Assembly: GCA_038235165.1 (NCBI GenBank)
Contig: JBBSUG010000004.1
Location: 134,741 to 198,740 of the forward strand
Direction: 5' to 3'
Origin: GCA-002050365 sp038235165
Lineage (GTDB): Bacteria; Acidobacteriota; Blastocatellia; Pyrinomonadales; Pyrinomonadaceae
DNA: 64,000 nucleotides
The translations under genes were made by a program, and so were the position numbers. The notes under the pieces were generated by a model. The model did no database searches and had not been told where the DNA came from. It saw nothing but the letters and a program-made list of their open reading frames with translations. This document shows, in pieces, positions 50,359 through 60,201 of this stretch. Within the stretch, counting starts at the first letter, position 1. Each line of letters begins with the position of its first letter.

Positions 50359-52890
50359 TTAGCCCTTGTTGTCAGTGGCAATATACGCTTTTTCTTCTTC
50401 CATCAGCGGAGTCGAATCGTCATCGGCGGCAGCGTAATACTCATAAGTCGAACCGTAACCGTAGTAACCGTATTCGACCGAATCGGGTTTAATGCCGTTC
50501 AGAACGACGCCGTAAATTCTCGCTCCCATCGTACCTAAACGCTGTTTGAAGCGGCGCATCAGGTGAATCGAACTTTTGCCCGCTAATGCGACCAGAATAA
50601 CACCGTCAACGACCGTCGAAAGGATCGCCGCGTCGGTAAAGGAAATTGCCGGCGGCGAGTCAATAACGATGTGCTTGAAATTGCCCTTTAGATACTGCAA
50701 AAGGTTTTTCATTTCGTTTGAGCTGAGCAGTTCCGCCGGATTCGGCGGCAGCGGTCCGCTGGTGATAATTTTCAGATTCGGCATTCCCGAAAAGTTTTTG
50801 ATCAAATTAGCCGGATTTTTCTCGCCGGACAGATAGTTTGTCAAACCGCTGACGTTATCTACTCCGAAATGGCTGTGCAAACGCGGACGACGTAAATCGC
50901 AGTCAATAATAACGACTTCCGCGCCGGATTGAGCGAGCGTAATCGCCGAATTAATGGCGGTCGTCGTTTTTCCCTCAGCCGGTTGCGAAGATGTGACGAG
51001 AATCGTTTGCGGCGGTTTTCCGGCGGACGAAAACAACAGCGATGTTCGCAGATGGCGGTAGGCTTCTGCCATCGCCGAGCGGTTGTCTTCAAGAGAAATC
51101 AGCGCGAGCGAAGTACCGCTGCCGTTTCCGTTTCCGTTTTTAGCCGACATTCGCGCCAGTTTTCGTTTGTCAACCGTATTTTGATGCGGAATCAGTGCCA
51201 GCGTCGGCAAACCGAGAAGTCTGCCGATGTCGTCGGATGATTTAACCGAATCGTCGAGATAATCAAGCAAAAATGCCAGTCCGATGCCCGCTGCGAGCGA
51301 CATCAGCAGTGCGACGAAAATGTTGCGGCTGCGGTTCGGTCCGATGGGCGAAGTCGGAGTCTGCGCTTTGGACGAAATTTTGATGTTGTCCGGGCGCGAA
51401 CTCGCAATTGCCAGTTCCTGTTCTTTCTGCCGCTGCGTATAGGTGTCGAGAAGCTGCCGCTGCGTTTCGATGCCGCGCGTCAGCGTCGTCAAACGGGTTT
51501 CGGCGATGCCCTGCCGGTTGGATGACGCGACTTCCGCGTTAAAAGCATTTTGTAGCTGCACCTCACGGATTTGCGCCTGCGTCAACTGCGCTCTCATTCC
51601 GGTTAAATATTCTTTGGCGACATCTGCTTTTACTTTTGTTTCATCCTGTTCAATACTCTTTTGGCTTTCCGCCTGCGTTTTGGCAAGAATATCCTGACGT
51701 TTTTTGATTTCTTCGTTGACCGCTATTACATCCCGATACTCATCAGTGTACTTTGATCTTAACTGACTTCTCTTCGCTTCTAAGTCCTGAAGCTCCTTGG
51801 TTAATTGCTGAACTCGGTCATTCAGTTTTTCTTTTCTTGAAGCGAGCGTCTGACGCACATTCTGAATCGCCTGATTATCGCCGGCTACGGAAAAAATTTC
51901 TCCTTTTGAATTTGATTCAACGGCGGCGTTATACGCTCCTTCTATTTTTCTGCGGTCTTCTTTTGCCGACAGTAATTGACCACTCAGTGTTTGCAAAGTC
52001 GTTGCGTTGACATCCTGTCCTTTGCCGTTGTTCAATGCCAGCCCGCTTCCTCTTTGCTCATTAATCAGAGCCTGTTGCTGTGTTTCAATGGCGGCATTCA
52101 AGTCGCCAATAGATTTGGTTAAATCTTCATAAGCCTTTTTCGCGCCCTGTGTTTCGCGGTCAATGTCCTGTTGAATAAACACGTTGACAACTTCGTCGGC
52201 GACCCGCGCCGCCAGTTCCGGGCGGGTGCTTCTGACTGAAACGTGAATGAGATTGGTGCGTTCTTCCGGTTCGACCGTCAAGCCGCTCAAAAAAGTGCTG
52301 GCGTAAACTTCGGCACGATCTTTTTCTTCGGGAGTCAGAGCCGCCTGCTTTAAACTGCCGTCTTCGCTTGACGCTTCGGTTAAAACCGGTAGGGAACTTT
52401 TAGCCGAATCATCTTTTCCGCCCGAAAATATCGCCCGGATAGTTCCGACGACGCTTTTTTGCTGTGCGCTGAAAAGATTCGGGTCGCGCTGCAAACCTAA
52501 ACTGACGATTACATTCTGCATCAAATCAGGACTTTTGAGAAGCAGCAACTGCGTATTGGCGTAGTTCAAATCATCGCCGTAATTGTTAATGATGACGGAA
52601 TCCTTCGAGGTCAGTTTCGGTTTGCGCGGTTCGATAATCATATCGGTCGTCGCCTGAAACATCGAAGGCTGTTTATACATATAAAAAGCAACGACGGCGG
52701 TCGTCAAAATCGTCAGAGCCAGAATGATCGGCAGACGTTTGTAAACGACGTTAAAATATTCACGAATCGAACGCTTTTCGCTAAATGTGTCGTCGTCGTA
52801 AAAAGGCGCGTAAGCTGCCGGAAAATCTGGATTTACCGTCTGTAAATCGTTTTTGTTAGGAGAAGGCAACAACCTTTCATCTCTTTCCAT
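50359..52890 (-). CDS. Polysaccharide biosynthesis tyrosine autokinase (Wzc-like)
   Basis: An 843-residue inner-membrane protein that controls chain length and export of exopolysaccharide. A Wzz domain follows the first membrane helix (RLPIILALTILTTAVVAFYMY) near 65, a long coiled coil covers about 260-500, and the second helix (IFVALLMSLAAGIGLAFLLDY) lies near 530. The cytoplasmic BY-kinase has Walker A SSQPAEGKTTT near 642, Walker A' VVIIDCDLRRPR near 660 and Walker B HIVIDSPPA near 745. The C-terminal tail has the tyrosine cluster (VEYGYYGYGSTYEYYAAAD) that is autophosphorylated in this family. The ATG at 52890 begins the protein; the open frame further upstream lacks coding character. No other polysaccharide genes lie beside it. 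Confidence 0.92.
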   Translation of the reverse strand: MERDERLLPSPNKNDLQTVNPDFPAAYAPFYDDDTFSEKRSIREYFNVVYKRLPIILALTILTTAVVAFYMYKQPSMFQATTDMIIEPRKPKLTSKDSVIINNYGDDLNYANTQLLLLKSPDLMQNVIVSLGLQRDPNLFSAQQKSVVGTIRAIFSGGKDDSAKSSLPVLTEASSEDGSLKQAALTPEEKDRAEVYASTFLSGLTVEPEERTNLIHVSVRSTRPELAARVADEVVNVFIQQDIDRETQGAKKAYEDLTKSIGDLNAAIETQQQALINEQRGSGLALNNGKGQDVNATTLQTLSGQLLSAKEDRRKIEGAYNAAVESNSKGEIFSVAGDNQAIQNVRQTLASRKEKLNDRVQQLTKELQDLEAKRSQLRSKYTDEYRDVIAVNEEIKKRQDILAKTQAESQKSIEQDETKVKADVAKEYLTGMRAQLTQAQIREVQLQNAFNAEVASSNRQGIAETRLTTLTRGIETQRQLLDTYTQRQKEQELAIASSRPDNIKISSKAQTPTSPIGPNRSRNIFVALLMSLAAGIGLAFLLDYLDDSVKSSDDIGRLLGLPTLALIPHQNTVDKRKLARMSAKNGNGNGSGTSLALISLEDNRSAMAEAYRHLRTSLLFSSAGKPPQTILVTSSQPAEGKTTTAINSAITLAQSGAEVVIIDCDLRRPRLHSHFGVDNVSGLTNYLSGEKNPANLIKNFSGMPNLKIITSGPLPPNPAELLSSNEMKNLLQYLKGNFKHIVIDSPPAISFTDAAILSTVVDGVILVALAGKSSIHLMRRFKQRLGTMGARIYGVVLNGIKPDSVEYGYYGYGSTYEYYAAADDDSTPLMEEEKAYIATDNKG

Positions 52891-53165
52891 ACTTCTAAGA
52901 ATAAATACTGATAAAATTAATAATTTATTGGTAAATTTAACTATACAAACTTGTTTTATAACACATCGAACGCAAAACTTCCCGTATACTTCGGCGCAGC
53001 CGTCAAATTTTTCGTCAGACGTAACAAGCAATATACATTCTTTTCGACTTCAAATCAAAGATTTCTACGCGCCCGACCTGATCGTTTTTGGTTGAGCGGC
53101 ACCGAAAATGATATAATTATCACATATAGAATTCTTATTTTAACTTTTATATAAGCAGACTAATT

Positions 53166-56100
53166 ATGATTGGAATTTCCGAAAATAAACAAACTTTTGC
53201 AAACGAGTCAACAAACCACAATTTCAATTTAGGTATCGTCGGCTTTAATTATTCCGACCTTTATGATGCGGAAAAACTTCGAGAGTTGGCAGAAAAATTT
53301 TACGCCGAAGTCAAAGAAAAAGAGCCGGTTTTGGGCGACGCGCTGAAAAAATATATCGAACGGCGCGGCGCAGGATATGAAAAAAAGGTCGAATCAAAGA
53401 TTTTGACCGATGCCGCCCCGTTCCTGTCGGAGTTCGTCGCGCGAATGTTCGGCATCAATCACGAACGCGCGGAATTGCAGCGCGTTATCAATGAGCAGGA
53501 CCCGATTTGGAAATACAAATTTTTCGTGCAGCGACGGGCGATCAAAAAATATAAAGCTGAAGATTTAGCCGCGTTCAACGAAGCAGAATTGACGACTGCA
53601 CTGCGCGAATTCAAATTCGCCGCGTTTGACGAAACTTTAATTTACGACGAAGAACTCGCCATCGCGTATATCACCGAAAAATTGGTCGAAGCCGAAGAAA
53701 TTTTGACGAAAAATCTTGAAGTGACGGCGGAAATCCAGGAAACCGTCAACAAAGTTCAAAAGGCTTACGATAAATTAAAAGATAAGACATTCGGTAAAGT
53801 TTTCACGCAATTCGTGCTGGAAAGCGAAGCGGCGGGCGATCTTCTGCAAATTGAAGCCGCACTGAAACTGCTCGAAGCGTGGTCGGCGGTCGCTTTTTTC
53901 AAAAAAGAAAAAAAGTGGTACAGCTTCAAAACGCCGCACGGACTCGATTACCAAAATCTCGTTCATCTTATTCATCCGAACCCGGAACTGCCGAACCTTT
54001 TGCGCGGCGCGGAGACGGAAATGCGGCGGCGTGACGGATTTACGCTGACCGACGAACGCGGCACGATGCGCGACTCTTTATACGAGATTGATTACTGCTT
54101 GATTTGCCACGAACGCGAAAAGGATTCGTGTTCGACCGGACTGCACGAAAAAGACGGCGGCGCGAAGCGAAACCCGCTTGGCATCAAAACGGAAGGCTGT
54201 CCGCTCGACGAAAAAATTTCGGAAATGCACCTGCTCAAAAAACAGGGCGATTCGATTGCGTCGCTCGCGTTGGTGACGATTGACAATCCGATGTGCGCCG
54301 GAACCGGACACCGCATCTGCAACGACTGTATGAAGGGCTGTATTTTCCAAAAACAGGAGCCGGTCAATATTCCGCTGGCGGAAACTGCAACGCTGACCGA
54401 CGTTTTGGATTTGCCCTACGGTTTTGAAATTTACAGTCTGCTGACGCGCTGGAATCCGCTCAACGCCAAACGCCCGTACTCACTGCCGTACAACGGGAAA
54501 AACATAATGGTCGTCGGGATGGGACCGGCGGGTTACACGCTGGCGCATTATCTTTTGAACGAGGGTTTCGGCGTGGTTGGAATGGACGGGCTGAAGATCG
54601 AACCGCTGCCGGACGAGTGGACGGGGGCAAACGGGACGAAAACGCCGAAACCGATCAAATATATCGAAGAAATCAAAGACCCGCTCGACGAACGGATTTT
54701 GTCAGGTTTCGGCGGCGTTTCCGAATACGGCATCACCGTTCGCTGGGACAAAAATTTCTTGACGATGCTGCAATTAATTTTGTCACGCCGCAATCGTTTC
54801 CGCGCTTACGGCGGCATCCGGTTTGGCGGAACCTTGACGATTGAAGATGCCTGGGAATTCGGTTTCGACCATATTGCCATTGCCACCGGCGCGGGTCGCC
54901 CGACGATTGTCAAAATGAAAAACAATCTGATTCGCGGCATTCGCCAAGCGTCCGATTTTTTGATGGCTCTGCAATTGACCGGCGCGTTCAAACGGGAAAC
55001 GCTCTCGAATTTACAGGTGCGGCTGCCGGCAGTCGTCATCGGCGGCGGTTTGACCGGCGTTGATACGTCAACCGAAATTTTCGCTTACTATCCGGTGCAG
55101 GTCGAAAAAATGCTTGAGAAATTTGAGCAGATTACGGCGGAAATCGGCGAAGAAGCGGCGTGGGATAAATTTGACGAGGAAGAACTTTACGTCGTCCAGG
55201 AATTTCTCGACCACGGCAGGGAGATTCGCGCCGAAAGGAAACGCGCTTACGAAGCTGATGAAGAACCGAATTTCGTGCCGCTCGTCCAAAGTTGGGGCGG
55301 TGTGTCGCTGATTTACCGCAAGCGTTTGCAGGATTCGCCCGCTTATCGTCTCAACCACGAAGAAGTTCAGAAGGCACTCGAAGAAGGAATCAATTTCGTT
55401 GAATGTATGAATCCGACCGAAGCCGTCCCGGACGAATTCGGCGCAATCAAGGCGTTGATTTTCGAGCGGTTAAATCACAACCCCGAAACCGGAAAATTTG
55501 AAAATACGGGCGAAATGACTGAATTTCCGGCACGCACCGTCTGCGTCGCGGCGGGAACTTCGCCGAATGTCATTTACGAAAAAGAAAAACCCGGAACCTT
55601 CAAACTCGACGAGTGGAAACAATTTTTCCAACCGTTCAAACTGGAAAAAAACGGCGACGGAGAATTTCACGCCGTCGAAGCCGCCAAGGGCGAAACCGGA
55701 TTTTTTACGTCTTACGAACACGACGGGAAATTTATTTCCTACTACGGCGACAATCACCCGGTTTACGCCGGAAACGTCGTCAAAGCGATGGCTTCCGCAA
55801 AAAACGGTTATCCGAAAGTAGTCGAACTTTTTGCTGATGATCTCGCCGAACGCGGCAAACTGCCGCAAGTTGAAAGAAATGAGATTTTTGACCGGCTCGT
55901 TAAAACTTTGGACGAACAGCTTCGCGCTTACGTCGTCAAAGTCGAACGGCTCACGCCGACGATTGTTGATGTCGTCGTCAAAGCCCCGCTACAAGCCAAA
56001 AAGTTTGAGCCGGGACAGTTTTATCGGCTGCAAAACTTTGAAACGTCCGCGCCCGTGATCAACGGAATGCGAATGATGATGGAAGGTCTCGCGCTGACCG

Positions 56101-56891
56101 GCGCGTGGGTTGATGAAGAAAAAGGTTTGCTTTCGATGATCGTTCTGGAGATGGGAACGTCGTCGCGGCTCTGTTCGCTGCTCAAAGAGGGTGAAGAAGT
56201 CGTCGTCATGGGACCGACCGGAACGCCGACGGAAATTCCCGAAAATGAAACGGTGCTGCTCGCCGGCGGCGGTTTGGGCAACGCGGTTCTGTTTTCGATT
56301 GCCAAAGCGATGCGCGAAAAAAACAACGAGGTAATTTATTTTGCGGGCTACAAAAACGGCGCGGATTTGTTCAAACGCGAAGAAATCGAAGATGCCGTTG
56401 ACAAAGTTGTCTGGGCGACCGATTTCGGCGATGAAATCAAGCCGGAAAGACCGCAGGACGCGCACTTTCGCGGCAACATCGTGCAGGCGATGATCGCTTA
56501 CGCCGAAGGCAAACTCGGCGACCGAAATGTTGATTTGAAAGATGTTGACCGCATCATCGCCATCGGTTCCGACCGGATGATGAACGGTGTCAAAGAATCG
56601 CGTTTCGGGGCGTTGGAGCCGTATTTGAAAAAACAGCATACCGCCATCGGTTCAATCAACAGTCCGATGCAGTGTATGATGAAGGAAGTTTGCGCCCAAT
56701 GTTTGCAGCGGCACGTCAACCCGCACACGGGCGAGGAATTTTTTGTTTTCTCGTGTTTCAATCAGGATCAAAATCTCGATTTCGTTGATTTCAAAAACTT
56801 GAATGACAGGCTAAGAGCAAACTCGATTCAGGAAAAACTGACGAATATGTGGCTCGATACGATCTTCAATGATGCCGCATTGCCGGTGTAA
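53166..56891 (+). CDS. Giant FAD/NAD(P)-dependent oxidoreductase (GltD/NfnB-like + NfnA/FNR-like fusion)
   Basis: A 1241-residue cytoplasmic enzyme in three parts. Residues 1-300 are a helical domain I do not recognise (FNYSDLYDAEKLRELAEKFY and many acidic helices). Residues about 305-380 carry a cysteine cluster (YCLICHEREKDSC, GCPLDE, GTGHRICNDCMKGCIFQK), a likely Fe-S site feeding the second part, a GltD/NfnB-like flavoprotein with dinucleotide motifs VVGMGPAGYTLAHYL near 450 and VVIGGGLTGVDTSTE near 625. Residues about 910-1160 resemble ferredoxin-NADP reductase or PyrK/NfnA (YRLQNFETSAPVINGMRMMM, GTSSRLCSLL, GPTGTPTEIP, LLAGGGLGNAVLFSIA), ending in a Cys motif (CMMKEVCAQCLQRH ... FSCFN) near 1168. 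The reaction is not certain; NADPH-linked electron bifurcation or sulfide/glutamate-type chemistry are options. Confidence 0.8.
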   Translation: MIGISENKQTFANESTNHNFNLGIVGFNYSDLYDAEKLRELAEKFYAEVKEKEPVLGDALKKYIERRGAGYEKKVESKILTDAAPFLSEFVARMFGINHERAELQRVINEQDPIWKYKFFVQRRAIKKYKAEDLAAFNEAELTTALREFKFAAFDETLIYDEELAIAYITEKLVEAEEILTKNLEVTAEIQETVNKVQKAYDKLKDKTFGKVFTQFVLESEAAGDLLQIEAALKLLEAWSAVAFFKKEKKWYSFKTPHGLDYQNLVHLIHPNPELPNLLRGAETEMRRRDGFTLTDERGTMRDSLYEIDYCLICHEREKDSCSTGLHEKDGGAKRNPLGIKTEGCPLDEKISEMHLLKKQGDSIASLALVTIDNPMCAGTGHRICNDCMKGCIFQKQEPVNIPLAETATLTDVLDLPYGFEIYSLLTRWNPLNAKRPYSLPYNGKNIMVVGMGPAGYTLAHYLLNEGFGVVGMDGLKIEPLPDEWTGANGTKTPKPIKYIEEIKDPLDERILSGFGGVSEYGITVRWDKNFLTMLQLILSRRNRFRAYGGIRFGGTLTIEDAWEFGFDHIAIATGAGRPTIVKMKNNLIRGIRQASDFLMALQLTGAFKRETLSNLQVRLPAVVIGGGLTGVDTSTEIFAYYPVQVEKMLEKFEQITAEIGEEAAWDKFDEEELYVVQEFLDHGREIRAERKRAYEADEEPNFVPLVQSWGGVSLIYRKRLQDSPAYRLNHEEVQKALEEGINFVECMNPTEAVPDEFGAIKALIFERLNHNPETGKFENTGEMTEFPARTVCVAAGTSPNVIYEKEKPGTFKLDEWKQFFQPFKLEKNGDGEFHAVEAAKGETGFFTSYEHDGKFISYYGDNHPVYAGNVVKAMASAKNGYPKVVELFADDLAERGKLPQVERNEIFDRLVKTLDEQLRAYVVKVERLTPTIVDVVVKAPLQAKKFEPGQFYRLQNFETSAPVINGMRMMMEGLALTGAWVDEEKGLLSMIVLEMGTSSRLCSLLKEGEEVVVMGPTGTPTEIPENETVLLAGGGLGNAVLFSIAKAMREKNNEVIYFAGYKNGADLFKREEIEDAVDKVVWATDFGDEIKPERPQDAHFRGNIVQAMIAYAEGKLGDRNVDLKDVDRIIAIGSDRMMNGVKESRFGALEPYLKKQHTAIGSINSPMQCMMKEVCAQCLQRHVNPHTGEEFFVFSCFNQDQNLDFVDFKNLNDRLRANSIQEKLTNMWLDTIFNDAALPV

Positions 56892-56914
56892 AGCTATTCC
56901 TTGATTTTTGTGGA

Positions 56915-56970
56915 AACCCGTATGGAGTAATGGCGACATTCAAGCCGTCACCCTGCTTCGTGCGGGTTTT
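56915..56970. repeat. Degenerate REP-like hairpin related to the one at 23273
   Basis: AAACCCGTATGGAGTAATGG (56915-56938) pairs imperfectly with GTCACCCTGCTTCGTGCGGG (56948-56970). The core CCCGTA.G.AGTAA.GGCG is shared with the arm at 23280. It fills the gap between the oxidoreductase and amidase genes and has a few T behind it. Confidence 0.6.
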
Positions 56971-57048
56971 AATCTTTATCATTTTACGAACTAATTGAAT
57001 ATAATTGAAACAAATTACCTGACTACGGTTTCGTGACAAAACAAAATT

Positions 57049-58599
57049 ATGAAAACTGAAAAACAAAATCGCCGTGAGTTTTTGAAAATGAGTGCAGCCG
57101 GTATTGCCGCATTAAGTTTGGTGAAAAACACGAAAGCAAATGAAGCATCGCTTTTGGAAACGGATTTTGAACTGACTGAAACAACCGTCGCCGAACTGCA
57201 AGCCAAAATGAAAGCGGGCAAACTTTCTTCGCGCAAACTGACGGAAATGTATTTGCAGCGGATCAAAGACGTTGACTCGAAGATAAATTCCATCATTGAA
57301 GTCAATCCCGACGCGCTGAAAATCGCCGACGAAATGGACAAAGAACGTAAAAGAGGGAAGTCGCGCGGGATGATGCACGGCATTCCCGTTCTGATCAAAG
57401 ACAATATTGATACCGCCGACAAAATGAAAACGACCGCCGGAAGTTTCGCGCTGCTCGACGCGCCGACTCCGAAAAATGATGCTTTTATCGCGGCGCAGCT
57501 TCGCAAATCGGGCGCAGTTATTTTAGGCAAAACAAATTTGAGCGAGTGGGCAAACTTTCGTTCGACGAAATCAATCAGCGGCTGGTCGGGACGCGGCGGA
57601 CAAACCAATAATCCGTACGTTTTGGACAAAAATCCGTGCGGTTCGAGCGCAGGAACGGGCGCGGCGATTTCCGCCAATCTCGCGGCGGTCGGCATCGGCA
57701 CGGAAACCAACGGTTCGATCATCTGTCCGGCGACCAGAAACGGCATCGTCGGCATTAAACCGACGCTCGGTTTAGTTTCGCGCAGCGGCATTATTCCCAT
57801 CGCGCATACACAGGACACCGCCGGACCAATGACGCGCACTGTTTCCGACGCGGCGATTTTATTGAGCGCAATTACCGGACGCGACAAAGCGGACGCGATA
57901 ACTTCACAAGCCGCCAAGGGTGAAAAAGATTACACGAAATTTCTCGACAAAAACGGTTTGCGCGGCGCGAGAATCGGCGTGGCGCGGCAGTTTTTCGGCA
58001 AAGATGCGAAAGTCATTGCCATCGTTGAAGCGCACTTACAAACCTTAAAAGACGGCGGCGCGACATTGATTGAAGTTACTTTCCCGACCGTCGCCGATTT
58101 CGGAAAGGACGAAACGACGGTTTTGCAATACGAATTCAAAACCGATTTGAACAAATATCTCGCCGCCCGAAACGCCAAATACAAGACGCTCGCCGATTTA
58201 ATTAAATACAACGAAGACAACAGTGACCGCGAACTGCCGCTGTTCGGGCAGGAACTTTTTATCGAATCGGAAAAGCGCGGCGATTTGACCGATAAAGAAT
58301 ACGTCGAAGCACTGCAAAGAATAAAAAGCGCGACGCAAACCGGCGGCATTGATGCGATAATCAACAAAGACAAACTCGACGCGATTGTTTCGGTCGCCGG
58401 CGGCGGAACGTGGTCGCTGGCGGCAGTCGCCGGTTATCCGTATATCACTGTTCCCGCCGGTTTCATTGACGAAATGCCGCTCGGCATCGGCTTTTTCGGA
58501 CGCGCCTTCACCGAACCGCAGCTAATTAAAATCGCTTATGCCTTTGAGCAAAAATCAAAAGCCCGCCGCGCCCCAAAATTTTTGCCGACTTTTAAATAA
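57049..58599 (+). CDS. Tat-exported amidase (amidase signature family)
   Basis: A 516-residue hydrolase of amide bonds. The N-terminus NRREFLKMSAAGIAALS is a twin-arginine signal, so it acts outside the cytoplasm. The Ser-cisSer-Lys triad is visible: MHGIPVLIKDNID (Lys near 116), CGSSAGTGAAISANLAAVG (cis-Ser near 199) and GTETNGSIICPATRNG (nucleophile Ser near 222). It resembles the GatA-like and peptide/fatty-acid amide branches; there is no GatB or GatC nearby and the export signal excludes a tRNA amidotransferase. Substrate unknown; a role in amide or peptide scavenging is plausible. It is the last chromosomal gene before the cassette array. Confidence 0.9.
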   Translation: MKTEKQNRREFLKMSAAGIAALSLVKNTKANEASLLETDFELTETTVAELQAKMKAGKLSSRKLTEMYLQRIKDVDSKINSIIEVNPDALKIADEMDKERKRGKSRGMMHGIPVLIKDNIDTADKMKTTAGSFALLDAPTPKNDAFIAAQLRKSGAVILGKTNLSEWANFRSTKSISGWSGRGGQTNNPYVLDKNPCGSSAGTGAAISANLAAVGIGTETNGSIICPATRNGIVGIKPTLGLVSRSGIIPIAHTQDTAGPMTRTVSDAAILLSAITGRDKADAITSQAAKGEKDYTKFLDKNGLRGARIGVARQFFGKDAKVIAIVEAHLQTLKDGGATLIEVTFPTVADFGKDETTVLQYEFKTDLNKYLAARNAKYKTLADLIKYNEDNSDRELPLFGQELFIESEKRGDLTDKEYVEALQRIKSATQTGGIDAIINKDKLDAIVSVAGGGTWSLAAVAGYPYITVPAGFIDEMPLGIGFFGRAFTEPQLIKIAYAFEQKSKARRAPKFLPTFK

Positions 58600-58681
58600 A
58601 TCGAAATTTTGATCTATGTTTTTCTTTTCGAATACAAATTTTTCTATTCCGGCTCGAAACAAAATAAAAGTTTCCGGCATT

Positions 58682-58790
58682 GCTGAAAGATTGATTTGGC
58701 GCGGGGTGAAACCGCCAAAGTTAACGTAACATTTAACCGAAGACCGTTTTAAGAAAGTAGCTGTTTCGCTCTCACCTCTAATGGTTTACC
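58682..58790 (-). repeat. attC-like site 1, terminal and degenerate
   Basis: The same plan as the other sites (GCTGAAAGATTGATTTGGCG ... GCTGTTTCGCTCTCACC ... GTTTACC) but the end boxes are poor (coding direction GGTAAAC and TTTCAGC) and its length is about 109. It lies right behind the M23 gene stop and is the last site of the array. Confidence 0.55.
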
Positions 58791-58800
58791 GGGTGACGTG

Positions 58801-60012
58801 TTACGGAAAAACGACAACCGCATTTTGAATTGGAATTTCCATTTGCCTCTTGCTCTCCGCGTTCGTATCGGGCTTAAAACCGTTTTTGATAAATTCCGCA
58901 TCTACTTTTGTGATGCCCTGCATTTCAAAAGATTTAAGGACATACGGAATACCTTCGGCGGCGAGCGGTGAAGCGGCGTTGACGATGTGAAAGTGCAGAT
59001 GCGGTAAATCCGAGTTGCCGGAATTGCCGACTAAGCCGAGAATTTGTCCGGTTTTTACTTTGTCGCCGACTTTTACTTTCAAACTGTTCGGCTGCAAATG
59101 CGCGTACAAAGCGTAATGCCCGCCGCCGATGTCGAGCAAAACATAATTGCCCGCGATGGCTTCGAGCGTAATCGGCACGGCGCGTTTTTTTATCTGCGGA
59201 ATGTTTTCGGGAATGCCGTCTTTGACATCAACAACAGTTGCATTGGCGACTGCTGAAACTTCCGCGCCATAGCCGTAATAGTTGGCGTTTTGCGACATAT
59301 CGCCGTTTCGCGCCAGTCGTCCGTCATCTCCTAATTTTACCCAATCGGTCGCAAATCTCTGGGCAATTTGCGCGTGTCCGCCAATCGCTTTTATCGAGCG
59401 GCGATGCCCCGTATCATTGGATAAACCGTTGCCTGCAAGCCATCTTCCGCGTAACGGCGGCGCGACGACGAGCGGCGCACCTGTTTGAACCGCAACGCGC
59501 ATATCTTCGACAATTTGTTCTTTAGCCGACTCTTTGTTGTTGGCATCAGTCGGTTTGTCGGCTGATTTGAAAAAAAGACGATGGCGCAAAACCGTCGGCA
59601 TTTTTGCCGCGTCCACGCTAATCATCAAAAATACGACGGCACTTTGTCCGCCGCCGATGACGTTTTTTTCCTGTTTGTCGTTTGAAAAATTGAGAACAGC
59701 CAGACGCTTGACGACTTCTTCGTCCCGATAAATTGCCAGCGATGCCGAATTTGCATCGTTGAGAACCTCAACGCCCATCAACGCAATATCTAACGGACTG
59801 AAATTTGTGATATGAAGTTCATACACCAAATTCATCTTGTCCATCGCTTTAACCGGAATCGGAGCGAACGTAACTCTGAGATCAACCGGAACGGGCAATA
59901 CTTGCGGGGGGTTCACTTGCGCCGAAATTGTTGAACTCCAAACGAATGTTGTGACAAAAAAAATTAAAACTATGATTTGTACTTTGATTGATTTCGTGAA
60001 TTCACATTTCAT
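58801..60012 (-). CDS. Exported M23 (LytM-like) peptidase, cassette gene
   Basis: A 403-residue exported protein. Signal peptide near 10-31 (VQIIVLIFFVTTFVWSSTISAQ). Residues 35-165 are a beta domain (VPVDLRVTFAPIPVKAMDKM, LHITNFSPLDIALMGVEVLN). The M23 domain (about 180-370) has NGLSNDTGHRRSIKAIGGHA then RFATDW, which would carry the first His and the Asp, and the zinc HxH in LPHLHFHIVNA near 340, with GGGHYALYAHLQPNSLKVKVGDKVKTGQILGLVGNSG before it. The H...D spacing differs from strict LytM (HxxxD), so activity is uncertain but the HxH is intact. It has its own AGAAGG ribosome-binding site directly inside the array and abuts attC site 1. Confidence 0.83.
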   Translation of the reverse strand: MKCEFTKSIKVQIIVLIFFVTTFVWSSTISAQVNPPQVLPVPVDLRVTFAPIPVKAMDKMNLVYELHITNFSPLDIALMGVEVLNDANSASLAIYRDEEVVKRLAVLNFSNDKQEKNVIGGGQSAVVFLMISVDAAKMPTVLRHRLFFKSADKPTDANNKESAKEQIVEDMRVAVQTGAPLVVAPPLRGRWLAGNGLSNDTGHRRSIKAIGGHAQIAQRFATDWVKLGDDGRLARNGDMSQNANYYGYGAEVSAVANATVVDVKDGIPENIPQIKKRAVPITLEAIAGNYVLLDIGGGHYALYAHLQPNSLKVKVGDKVKTGQILGLVGNSGNSDLPHLHFHIVNAASPLAAEGIPYVLKSFEMQGITKVDAEFIKNGFKPDTNAESKRQMEIPIQNAVVVFP

Positions 60013-60054
60013 AAAAACCTTCTGAAAGAAAATTACCGCTCATCTAACAAAGCC

Positions 60055-60168
60055 GCCTAACGATTGAGACGAGGTGTGGCGAAACCGCCAAAACATAAGT
60101 TAAAAGAAACCAAAGAATGTTGACAACAAATTTGCTGTTTCGCCCTCACGTCCATCTAATTGTTCGGC
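60055..60168 (-). repeat. attC-like site 2 (114 bases)
   Basis: Plus-strand ends GCCTAAC (60055-60061) and GTTCGGC (60162-60168), that is GCCGAAC and GTTAGGC in coding direction. Inner stem GGCGAAAC / GTTTCGCC and outer GACG stem. It follows the dioxygenase-like gene by 34 bases. Confidence 0.75.
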
Positions 60169-60201
60169 GTGTCCTGCACTAAAACACCAACCGTAAAAAG
60201 G

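Noticed and set aside
52891..53031. 47-codon N-terminal extension of the Wzc-like kinase
   Set aside because: It is cysteine-rich, unlike the family, and the normal Wzz N-terminus begins at the ATG at 52890.
55989..56639. Minus-strand frame of 216 codons inside the large oxidoreductase
   Set aside because: Exactly antisense to flavoprotein motifs that are clearly real; composition is that of a shadow frame.
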